Source of the DNA: Niveibacterium sp. SC-1
GTDB lineage: Bacteria; Pseudomonadota; Gammaproteobacteria; Burkholderiales; Rhodocyclaceae
Assembly: GCF_038235435.1 (NCBI RefSeq)
Contig: NZ_CP151275.1
Location: 4,464,001-4,528,000, forward strand
Length of the DNA stretch: 64,000 bases
Reading direction: 5' to 3'
Made by a program: the position numbers and the translations under genes. Each line of letters opens with the position of its first letter. Position 1 is the first letter of the stretch. The notes under the pieces were generated by a model. That model worked only from the letters and a program-made list of their open reading frames with translations, ran no database searches and had not been told where the DNA came from. Below, piece by piece: positions 26,399 to 34,137 of this stretch.

Positions 26399-29059
26399 AT
26401 GGACCTGAATACCGCGATGCGTTTGTATCGCACAAGGATGTCGGAATTTCCTGTTGGACAGCGAATAAAGCAAGTCGCTATCGCAGGCGTCGCGGCATTG
26501 CTGGTTGCGTGTGGCTCGAATGATTCGAACGGTCCGAAGATGGACTCGGATCTGGCTGCGGCGAATGATTTCATGAGTAGTCGCACCCGATCATTCGACG
26601 AGGACTGGAAGTTCTACAAAGGGTCCCTTGGCGCCGACCAGGCTTCCCTGGTCGGCTTCGACGACAGTGGCTGGCGCAGGCTTGACCTCCCGCATGACTG
26701 GAGCATCGAGGACCTCGAAGGGGGCAGCACGGATGGCGCGGCGACCTCGCAGCCGTCGAATCTGTTCGTGTTCGAGCAACCGTCCCTGACCGCCTCTGCA
26801 CCGCAACGCATCGGCCCTTACGACGCGAAGCTTACCGAGGGCGACAGACAAACCGGACGCGTATTGGGCGGCGAGGGCTGGTACAGGAAGCACTTCGCCT
26901 TTACACCGTCCGACAAGCAACGCGTGTCGGTCCGGTTCGACGGCGTGTATCAGAACTCGGATGTGTGGATCAACGGGCAGCATCTCGGATTCCATCCCTA
27001 TGGCTACACCGAGTTCACCTATGACCTCACGCCGTATTTGAAGTCGGGCGACAACGTCATTGCCGTCCGGGTCCAGAACATCGGCAAGAACAGTCGCTGG
27101 TATTCCGGTTCCGGCATTTACCGGCACACCTGGCTGACGACGACGGATACCTTGAACATCCCTGTTTACGGTGTGGGCCTGACGACGCAGTCGCTGAGCG
27201 CCAACGGGGCGTCGGTCAATACGACGGTTACCGTTCAGAACAGCTCGTCGGCAAGTCAGGCCGGGAGCGTTCGCGCAATGTTCTTCGATGCCGACGGAAC
27301 AGAAGTCGGGTCAGCCCGGGCCGACCTGGGAAGCGTCGCCGCTGGTGCAGCGAAAGATGTTGCTCTGACGCTGAATGTGCCCAATGCGCATCCATGGTCC
27401 CCCGATACGCCCTATCTCTACACCGCCGTCGTCCAGGTCATGGTCAATGACACGATCAAGGACCAGATTGTCGAGAAGTTCGGGGTTCGCACCATTCAGG
27501 TCAGCGCGACCGACGGCCTGCTCCTCAACGGAAAGCCGATCAAGCTGCGCGGCGCCAATGTCCACCACGACAATGGCCCGCTTGGTGCGGTGTCGCTCGA
27601 CGACCAGGAGCGCTGGCGGCTTTCCACGCTGAAGAATGCCGGTTTCAATTCGGTCCGGACTGCCCACAACCCTCCCAGCCAGGCAATGCTCAAGGCCGCG
27701 GACGAACTCGGCGTGATTCTGCTGGATGAGTTTGTGGACATGTGGGATGTCCAGAAGAACGACAACGACTATCACCTGTATTTCGCCGACTGGTGGCAAA
27801 AGGACGTGACGGCGTGGATCCTGGCATCCCGCAATCATCCTTCGGTCGGCATCTGGTCGATCGCCAACGAAATCTATGACGCAGGCGCCGCAGAATCCAT
27901 TGGCGCTCAGTTGATGACGAAAGTGCGCTCACTGGATGGCAGCCGGCCGATCATGCAGGGCGGCGGGCAGGGGATCATCGACCGCTTCAACTCACCAACC
28001 ACCGCGTCCTATGTCGATATCGGGGACATCCACTATCAGCTGTCCTTTGCCAAGGAACACCAGGCTTTCCCGAACAAAACCTGGATGCAATCCGAGAGCT
28101 ACCCTGCTGCCGCCTACGATCACTGGAAGCTGGTCACGGACAACAACTTCGTCATCGGGGACTTTGTCTGGGCCGGATGGGACTACATGGGCGAGGCGGG
28201 AATGAACGTCCCGCGCCTGATCCCGGCGGACAGCGGTAGCGAGACGGCGTTTCTGGGTCTGACGAGTCAAGCGAACGCGCAAGCCTTTGGGAGTCAAGCC
28301 GGCGGAGTCTGGGGACCGTACCCCTGGTTCGCGGCAGGGGATGGCGACTTCGACCTGATCGGCCAGGTCGCACCTCAGCACCTGTATCGACGCGTTGTCT
28401 GGGGCGACAGCCAGATCGAAATGGCGGTCGCACGTCCGGTCTCGGGCGGTCGCCAACAACAGGCGTTCAACTTCGGATGGTTCGACGAACTGGAAAGCTG
28501 GACGTGGGATCAGCCTGAAGGCACGAAGATGCGGGTGCACGTCTATACCAGTGCGGACAAGATCGATCTTTTCCTCGACGGGAATCTGCTCGAATCCCGC
28601 ACGCTGTCCGACAGCGACAAGCGGATCGGCTCCTTCTGGGTTGCCTACCATCCGGGCACCCTGCGTGCGGTCGCCTACCGCAACGGTACCGAGATCGGCC
28701 GAAAGGAACTGGTCACCACGGAAGCCCCGGCTGCACTCGTGCTCTCCGCCGACGTGCAAAGCATGAGCACGAGCCGCGACTCACTGGCACACGTGCTGGT
28801 GCAGGTGGTCGACGCCCAGGGCCGTCTCGTCCCGGATGCGGTGGTTCGCGTCAATGTCTCCGTCTCGGGTGGCGAGCTGGCGGCGATGGGGAGTGGCAAC
28901 GCGCACAACGTCGACAGCTTCAAGAGCGGCAAGCGCTACTCCTACCACGGCAAGGCGATGGCCTATGTCCGTCCGTCGAAGACACCGGGCAAGATCGTCG
29001 TGACGGCAAGCGCAGACGGCCTGAGGTCGGCAACGCTGGAATTGAGCGCCAGGAACTGA
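26399..29059 (+). CDS. Glycoside hydrolase family 2 lipoprotein (beta-galactosidase-like)
   Basis: The product has 886 residues from ATG 26399, five bases after AGGAGGAG. The N-terminus has a hydrophobic segment ending LLVACGS, a lipobox, so the enzyme is probably anchored on the periplasmic or outer surface. Domain order fits GH2: sugar-binding jelly roll (about 60-230), Ig-like domain, TIM barrel starting LNGKPIKLRGANVHHD, catalytic acid/base Glu in IWSIANEI (about residue 490) and likely nucleophile Glu in WMQSESYP (about 566). These are followed by a DUF4982-like domain and an Ig/Big-type domain. The linkage is uncertain: beta-galactosidase, glucuronidase or related. The AraC-type gene upstream and same orientation suggest inducible sugar use. 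Confidence 0.9.
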   Translation: MDLNTAMRLYRTRMSEFPVGQRIKQVAIAGVAALLVACGSNDSNGPKMDSDLAAANDFMSSRTRSFDEDWKFYKGSLGADQASLVGFDDSGWRRLDLPHDWSIEDLEGGSTDGAATSQPSNLFVFEQPSLTASAPQRIGPYDAKLTEGDRQTGRVLGGEGWYRKHFAFTPSDKQRVSVRFDGVYQNSDVWINGQHLGFHPYGYTEFTYDLTPYLKSGDNVIAVRVQNIGKNSRWYSGSGIYRHTWLTTTDTLNIPVYGVGLTTQSLSANGASVNTTVTVQNSSSASQAGSVRAMFFDADGTEVGSARADLGSVAAGAAKDVALTLNVPNAHPWSPDTPYLYTAVVQVMVNDTIKDQIVEKFGVRTIQVSATDGLLLNGKPIKLRGANVHHDNGPLGAVSLDDQERWRLSTLKNAGFNSVRTAHNPPSQAMLKAADELGVILLDEFVDMWDVQKNDNDYHLYFADWWQKDVTAWILASRNHPSVGIWSIANEIYDAGAAESIGAQLMTKVRSLDGSRPIMQGGGQGIIDRFNSPTTASYVDIGDIHYQLSFAKEHQAFPNKTWMQSESYPAAAYDHWKLVTDNNFVIGDFVWAGWDYMGEAGMNVPRLIPADSGSETAFLGLTSQANAQAFGSQAGGVWGPYPWFAAGDGDFDLIGQVAPQHLYRRVVWGDSQIEMAVARPVSGGRQQQAFNFGWFDELESWTWDQPEGTKMRVHVYTSADKIDLFLDGNLLESRTLSDSDKRIGSFWVAYHPGTLRAVAYRNGTEIGRKELVTTEAPAALVLSADVQSMSTSRDSLAHVLVQVVDAQGRLVPDAVVRVNVSVSGGELAAMGSGNAHNVDSFKSGKRYSYHGKAMAYVRPSKTPGKIVVTASADGLRSATLELSARN

Positions 29060-29131
29060 GAGCGACCGGCGCCCGTTCCGGCTCACGCCGAACGCAGCGC
29101 AGACCGCTCGAACCCCTTCATGTGAGGGTAC

Positions 29132-29158
29132 TGAGCCCGCTTCGGCGGGCTCATTTTT
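29132..29158 (+). terminator. Rho-independent terminator after the GH2 gene
   Basis: A perfect 9-bp stem (29132-29140 with 29145-29153) is closed by a TTCG tetraloop and followed directly by five T residues. Confidence 0.95.
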
Positions 29159-29212
29159 GTCCACCGTCGTTTCCGCCCCCGGGATCGAGCCCCGGATCGC
29201 TGCAAGCCCGAC

Positions 29213-29539
29213 CTAGAGCCAGCGTTGCAACACCCACAAGGCCACCAGTCCGCTGCACACCGTGGCCAGCACACTGCGGCTGGCAAGCGCCACGACTGCC
29301 GCGCAGAGGGCTGCGAGCAGGTGCGTGTTGGCGAGACTGATGTCGAGGCTCCCGGCGGGCATGAGTACGTCGGGTGCGATCAGCGCGCAGAGCACCGCGG
29401 GTGGCACATAGTGCAGGGCACGACGCGCGCCCTCGCCCGGCGCGAAGCGCTCACCGAGGGCGAGGAAGGAAAGGCGGATCAGGAAGGTGATCAGCCCGCA
29501 GGCGAGCATCGTGAGCCCAATGCGCAGGTTCTCGCTCAT
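29213..29539 (-). CDS. azlD: AzlD-type branched-chain amino acid exporter subunit
   Basis: The product has 108 residues with four hydrophobic segments (LTMLACGLITFLIRLSF, YVPPAVLCALIAPDVL and others), the normal AzlD size and topology. AzlD is the small partner of AzlC in export of branched-chain and some other amino acids across the inner membrane. Its ATG overlaps the azlC stop by 4 bp (ATGA at 29536-29539), so the two are translationally coupled. The YVPPA motif and the Arg after the first helix are typical. Confidence 0.93.
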   Translation of the reverse strand: MSENLRIGLTMLACGLITFLIRLSFLALGERFAPGEGARRALHYVPPAVLCALIAPDVLMPAGSLDISLANTHLLAALCAAVVALASRSVLATVCSGLVALWVLQRWL

Positions 29540-30357
29540 CGGGCTCGGTCCTTCAGGGCGCGTCCGGCGATTTGAGCCGCGATCTCGGCCGCAATACCGG
29601 CCGCGATGCCCGCGGCCGCTGCGGCGATGATCCAGAGACGGTGCGGCAGCCCCTGGGCGAGGATCGCGACGCAGACGGCGACCAGTGCAGCGAAGATCTC
29701 GCTGCGCCTGTGCAGCGCAGGCACGACGAGCGCAATGAAAGTCAGCGGGATCGAGAAGCCCAGCGACCAGGAAGCCGGGATCGCTGCGCCGATCAGCACA
29801 CCGGCGAGGGTCGCGAGCTGCCAGGTGGTCCACAAGGTGATGCCAGTGCCGAAGAGGAACCAATGGGCATGCGGCGAGGGTGGCCCGTCGCGCAGGCGTC
29901 CGATCGCCGGCACATAGGCTTCATCGGTCAGCAGGTAGGCGAGCGTGAGCTTCCAGCGCCAGGGCAGGCCGGCGAACCATTCGGTGAGCGTTGCGCTATA
30001 GAGCGCATGGCGCAGGTTCACCACGCCCACGGTGGCGGTGATGACCGAGGGCGGCGCCACGCCCCACAGCTGCGCGAACACCACCTGCGATGACCCGCCG
30101 AAGACCACAGAGGACATCGCTACCACTGCCCAGGCGGGTAGGCCCGCGGCCAGGCCGATCGCCCCAAAGATCAGGCCGAAGGGTATGACGCCCAGCAGGA
30201 GCGGCAGCTCGGCGCGCACGCCTGCAAGGCATTCCGCACGCGGCGAGGCGCCGGCAAGGGCAGCCCAGGGTCCGTTCGAGGCAGGGCTCTCGCCCCTTGC
30301 GCCCGCAACGACTTCGGCGTCCGCGGCCCGCGCGGCGGACGATGCGGGTTCCTGCAT
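29536..30357 (-). CDS. azlC: AzlC-type branched-chain amino acid exporter subunit
   Basis: This 273-residue membrane protein has a ~35-residue variable N-terminus, then ELPLLLGVIPFGLIFGAIGL, the conserved FGGSSQVVFAQL helix, NLRHALYSATL and LLTDEAYV, all hallmarks of AzlC. It forms a complex with AzlD for efflux of branched-chain amino acids or analogues. It overlaps azlD by 4 bp and begins 4 bp after the stop of the YqaE-like gene, so all three probably form one operon read from about 30560. Confidence 0.94.
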   Translation of the reverse strand: MQEPASSAARAADAEVVAGARGESPASNGPWAALAGASPRAECLAGVRAELPLLLGVIPFGLIFGAIGLAAGLPAWAVVAMSSVVFGGSSQVVFAQLWGVAPPSVITATVGVVNLRHALYSATLTEWFAGLPWRWKLTLAYLLTDEAYVPAIGRLRDGPPSPHAHWFLFGTGITLWTTWQLATLAGVLIGAAIPASWSLGFSIPLTFIALVVPALHRRSEIFAALVAVCVAILAQGLPHRLWIIAAAAAGIAAGIAAEIAAQIAGRALKDRAR

Positions 30358-30361
30358 CCGC

Positions 30362-30556
30362 TCAGCCCTTGCGCGAGAGCGCGTCTTCGATCTTGCGATC
30401 GGTCTTGTACTGGCCCAGCGCGTACACCGCCCAGATCGCGGCGGGCAGCCAGCCGACGATCGTGATCTGCAGGATCAGGCAGATGATTCCTGCGATCGGA
30501 CGACCAATGGTGAAGAAGACCGCGAAGGGCAACAGGATCGCGAGCAGCAGACGCAT
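30362..30556 (-). CDS. Pmp3/YqaE (UPF0057) family small membrane protein
   Basis: The product has 64 residues with two hydrophobic helices and the family layout: ILLPFAVFFTIGRPIAG, then CLILQITIVGWLPAAIWAVYAL. Pmp3/YqaE proteins are stress-induced plasma-membrane proteins linked to membrane potential and salt tolerance in other organisms. AAGGAGAAA precedes the ATG. It is the first gene of a likely azl operon, a combination whose logic is not obvious. Confidence 0.9.
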   Translation of the reverse strand: MRLLLAILLPFAVFFTIGRPIAGIICLILQITIVGWLPAAIWAVYALGQYKTDRKIEDALSRKG

Positions 30557-30747
30557 GGGACTTTCTCCTTGCAGGGCCGGGCGCGGTAGCGGATCGTGGC
30601 CGATACCGCCGGGCGGGACGACATCCTAGCCCGTGACGCGGCGCCGCGTTGCGAACGGGATCAACGCGCGGGCACAAGCCCGCGAATCCGGCCCCGGTTT
30701 TTGACCTGACCCCTGCCCCGCATCCCGCGACCGGCAGGCCCTGCCGC

Positions 30748-32064
30748 TCAGGCGCGGCCGTCCGGCAGGCTCAGCGTGCCGGTGGGATAGTCGTACTCGA
30801 AGACCTCGCCATAGCGGGCCCATTCGATCACGGTAGAGAGCGTCCGCGCGGCGCTGGCCTCGTCCAGGCTGCGGGTGAGCTGGCCGAGGAGGCGTTCCTC
30901 GCGCAGCTCGCCGTTGGGCGCCTCTTCCAGGCCGTTGCGGATGTGCGCCACCAGTGGCACATGCTCGATCAGCTGCTGGCCGAAGAGCTCCTGGCGCAGG
31001 GCATTGTCGCCTTCGCAGTAGCGGCGCCCCAGGGGCGTGGCGGTGATGTCGCCGCGCGCCATGTGCACCAGGCCGAGCTGGCGCAGCGCCTCGGCGGCGG
31101 GCAGCAATTCCTCGTCCGGCAGTTCGGACTGGGCGGCGAACTGCGGCAGGTCGGCGATGCCGCGGAAGGGCTCGTCCATCAAGAGTTCCAGCACCGCTTC
31201 CATGCGCCCGACGTCCGCATCGGGCAGCACTTCCGCCCAGGCCGGCACCGCGGCCGCCGCGGTGCGCGCGGGGCGACGCGCCGAACCGGTCATGAGCGCG
31301 TAGACCTCGTCGATGCGCTCGCGGATCTCCAGGCTGTCGGCATCGCGCGGGCGCGGCAGGTCGATCGCCAGTTCGGCGCGGATACGGCCGGGGTTGGCGT
31401 CGAAGACCACGACGCGGTCGGCCATCATCACGGCCTCTTCGATGTTGTGCGAGACCACCAGGATCGCGCGGGCCGGGAACTGGCCCGCCTCCCACAGTTC
31501 CAGGATCTCGTCGCGCAGACGCTCGGCGGTGAGCACGTCGAGCGCCGAGAAGGCCTCGTCCATCAGCAGCACATTGGGTTCGGTCACCAGGGCGCGGGCG
31601 ATGCCCACGCGCTGGCGCATGCCACCGGAGAGTTCGCGCGGCAGCGCGCCTTCGAAACCGGAGAGGCCGATGAGCGCGATCGCCGCCTCGGCCTTCTTCG
31701 CGCGCTCGCCGGGCGCGACGCCGCGCGCCTCCATGCCCAGCTCCACGTTCTGCTGCACGGTGAGCCAGGGGAAGAGCGCGAAGGACTGGAAGACCATGCC
31801 GATGCCGCGCGCCGGCCCATGCATGGACTTGCCGCCGTAAGTGAGCACGCCTTGGTCGGCCGGGATCAGGCCCGCCATGATGCGCAGGAGGGTGGACTTG
31901 CCCGAGCCCGACTGCCCCAGCAACGCGACGATCTCGCCGTCCGCGAGGCGGAAGTCCACGCCTTCGAGCACGGTGCGCGGCACACCGCCCGCGCCGCGGA
32001 AGGACTTGCCGATGCCCTGCAGGTCGAGGATGGCCTTGGCCTGGGTATCCACGGGAGTATCCAT
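30748..32064 (-). CDS. ABC transporter ATPase, nitrate/sulfonate/bicarbonate type with AAA-associated C-terminal domain
   Basis: The product has 438 residues from ATG 32064, behind AGGAGGCGAG. It has Walker A GQSGSGKST, Q-loop VFQSFALFPW, signature LSGGMRQRVGIARAL, Walker B VLLMDEAFSALD and the H-loop VSHNIEEA in the first ~260 residues. The remaining ~150 residues match the AAA-associated domain seen on ATPases paired with double permeases. It pairs with the permease gene 8 bp upstream to drive import of an unknown small anion or organic substrate. No periplasmic binding protein gene is nearby. Confidence 0.93.
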   Translation of the reverse strand: MDTPVDTQAKAILDLQGIGKSFRGAGGVPRTVLEGVDFRLADGEIVALLGQSGSGKSTLLRIMAGLIPADQGVLTYGGKSMHGPARGIGMVFQSFALFPWLTVQQNVELGMEARGVAPGERAKKAEAAIALIGLSGFEGALPRELSGGMRQRVGIARALVTEPNVLLMDEAFSALDVLTAERLRDEILELWEAGQFPARAILVVSHNIEEAVMMADRVVVFDANPGRIRAELAIDLPRPRDADSLEIRERIDEVYALMTGSARRPARTAAAAVPAWAEVLPDADVGRMEAVLELLMDEPFRGIADLPQFAAQSELPDEELLPAAEALRQLGLVHMARGDITATPLGRRYCEGDNALRQELFGQQLIEHVPLVAHIRNGLEEAPNGELREERLLGQLTRSLDEASAARTLSTVIEWARYGEVFEYDYPTGTLSLPDGRA

Positions 32065-32072
32065 CTCGCCTC

Positions 32073-33794
32073 CTAGAAGTGCATGCGGTCCTGGGCCAGC
32101 GCGTAGAGACGCTGCCAGACGAAGTGGTTGAGGGCCATCACGTAGACACACATGACGCCGATGCCCAACGCGATGCGCGGAAAGTCGCCCGCTGCGGTCA
32201 TGCTTGCGACATAGCTGCCAACGCCATGCGCCTGCAGGCTGGTACTGCCCCAGCTCACATACTCGGCGACGATGCTCGCGTTCCAGGCCCCGCCACTCGC
32301 GGTGAGCGCCCCGGTAACGAAGCTTGGGAACACGGCGGGCAGCAGGTAGCGCCGCCACTTGAGCCCCGCCCGCAGGCCCAGGTTGCCCGCGGCGAAGCGC
32401 AGCTCGGCCGGAATGCTCGAAGCCCCCGCGACCACGTTGAAGAGCAGGTACCACTGCGAACCCAGCATCATCAGCGGCGACAGCCAGATCTCCGGATTGA
32501 GCTGCCAGCGGACGACCAGCGCAACCGTGAGCGGGAACATCAGGTTGGCCGGGAAGGCGGCGAGGAACTGCACCACCGGTTGCACCCGCGCCGCCACGCG
32601 CGGATGCAGGCCGATCCAGATGCCCACCGGCACCCACACCAGTGCCGCGAGCACGGTCAGCACGACGACCCGCACCAGGGTGTAGGCGCCCAGCAGCATG
32701 ACGCGCCCCGCCTCGCCCCAGCCCACTTCGCTGTGCACGAAGTGGAAGAGGCGCCAGCACGCTGCGACGATCAAGAGGGCCACCAGCGCATTGCCGCCGC
32801 GCTCCCAGGCGGGGTGGGCGAAGCGTGTGCGCGACACCTGCGGCGCCGCGTCGAAACGCCGCCGCGTGGCCGCCATCGCGCGATCGAAGAGCGCCTGGGT
32901 CTGCACCAGCAGGCGGCGCATCAACTGGGTACGGCGCATGACGTCGAGCAACCAGGAGGACGCGGTCGACTCGCTGCTCGATTCCTCGAAGCGGAACTTG
33001 TCCGCCCAGGCGATCAGGGGCCGGAAGAACAACTGGTCGTAGAGCAGGATCCCGATGAGCATCGCGACGATGGCCCAGCCTACCGCGGCGGTGTCGCGCG
33101 CCTCGATCGCAAGCGCGATGTAGGAGCCGATGCCGGGCAGCTTGATGTCGTGGTTGGCGACCGAGATCGCCTCCGAGGCGACGACGAAGAACCAGCCGCC
33201 GGACATCGACATCATCATGTTCCAGAGCAGGCTCGGCATCGCGAAGGGCAGCTCCAGGCGCATGAAGCGCTGCCAGCTGGAGAGCTGCAGCATGCGCGAG
33301 GCTTCCTGCAATTCCTCCGGCACGGTGCGCATCGACTGGTAGAGGCTGAAGGCCATGTTCCAGGCTTGCGAGGTGAAGATCGCGAAGATCGCCGCGCACT
33401 CGACGCCCAGCAGGCTGCCGGGAAAAAGCGCGATGAAGCCGCTCACCGTGAGCGAGAGGAAGCCCAGGACCGGAATCGACTGCAGGATGTCGAGCAGCGG
33501 CACCAGCAGCTTGCCGGCAAAGCGCGAACGTGCGGCGAGCAGGGCGAAGCCCACGCTGAAGACGAGCGAGACGCCCAGCGCGAGAAACATACGCAGCGTG
33601 GTGCGCAGCAGGTAATAGGGCAGCCAGGCCGGAGACAGCGAGAGCGGCAGCGCCTCGCCGACCACATAGGGACGCGCCATCTGCTGCACGCCGAAGGCGA
33701 GCAGTACGAGCGTGGCGAGAACCAGGGGAAGCAGGGCCCAGTCCCAGCGATTGCCGGGGGCCTCCAGCACCGGGCGCGGAAAGAAGGGCTTCAT
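32073..33794 (-). CDS. ABC transporter permease with two fused transmembrane domains
   Basis: This 573-residue protein consists of two NitT/TauT-type permease units in tandem, joined by a hydrophilic linker of about 60 residues near 280-340. Each unit has its own EAA loop: EELQEASRMLQLSSWQRF in the first half and AELRFAAGNLGLRAGLKW in the second. A fused pair lets one polypeptide form the whole membrane part of the importer, together with a dimer of the adjacent ATPase. The substrate cannot be read. Its start is 8 bp upstream of the ATPase gene's ribosome binding region, so they form an operon. Confidence 0.93.
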   Translation of the reverse strand: MKPFFPRPVLEAPGNRWDWALLPLVLATLVLLAFGVQQMARPYVVGEALPLSLSPAWLPYYLLRTTLRMFLALGVSLVFSVGFALLAARSRFAGKLLVPLLDILQSIPVLGFLSLTVSGFIALFPGSLLGVECAAIFAIFTSQAWNMAFSLYQSMRTVPEELQEASRMLQLSSWQRFMRLELPFAMPSLLWNMMMSMSGGWFFVVASEAISVANHDIKLPGIGSYIALAIEARDTAAVGWAIVAMLIGILLYDQLFFRPLIAWADKFRFEESSSESTASSWLLDVMRRTQLMRRLLVQTQALFDRAMAATRRRFDAAPQVSRTRFAHPAWERGGNALVALLIVAACWRLFHFVHSEVGWGEAGRVMLLGAYTLVRVVVLTVLAALVWVPVGIWIGLHPRVAARVQPVVQFLAAFPANLMFPLTVALVVRWQLNPEIWLSPLMMLGSQWYLLFNVVAGASSIPAELRFAAGNLGLRAGLKWRRYLLPAVFPSFVTGALTASGGAWNASIVAEYVSWGSTSLQAHGVGSYVASMTAAGDFPRIALGIGVMCVYVMALNHFVWQRLYALAQDRMHF

Positions 33795-33993
33795 GATTCC
33801 ATCGGTCCGGTTGCGGTGGCGGGCACAGGAGAACGCATGCCCGTTTCAACGCGCGAACTTAGCAGCCGGTCGACAGGAATCTATTGCGAAAGTGTGTCCT
33901 TAAGTCTGGCTTAAAGCGCTGGCCTGCGGCCTTCCGGCGGTCATCCACGCAGCCGCCTTGCGGCAGCGCTGCGCGGGGGCGCCATGCGCTCCG

Positions 33994-34137
33994 ACTCAGA
34001 GTTTGTGAAGAAATCGTAGCGAGCGGTGCAAGGTCGAATTGAGGAGCAGAGCGGAGGAGCGCAGAAGTCCTTGAGGACTTTGAGCACCGCAGTTTCGAGA
34101 TTGCGCCGCGCAGTAGATTTCTTCACAGACTCTCAGT
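33994..34137. repeat. 144-bp palindromic element with 22-bp terminal inverted repeats
   Basis: Terminal arms at 33994-34015 and 34116-34137 match at 20 of 22 positions (core TGTGAAGAAATC). Inside, GCGGTGC/GCACCGC arms (about 34023-34029 and 34083-34089) and AAGTCC-TTGA-GGACTT (34065-34080) nest toward the centre, so the single strand folds into one long imperfect hairpin. It has no ORF and resembles a MITE or a palindromic intergenic repeat. Its right arm runs over the stop codon of the tricorn-like gene. Confidence 0.8.

Noticed and set aside
30667..30684. A perfect 7-bp hairpin after the ABC ATPase gene as its terminator
   Set aside because: On the minus strand no T run follows the stem, so the orientation does not fit a rho-independent terminator.
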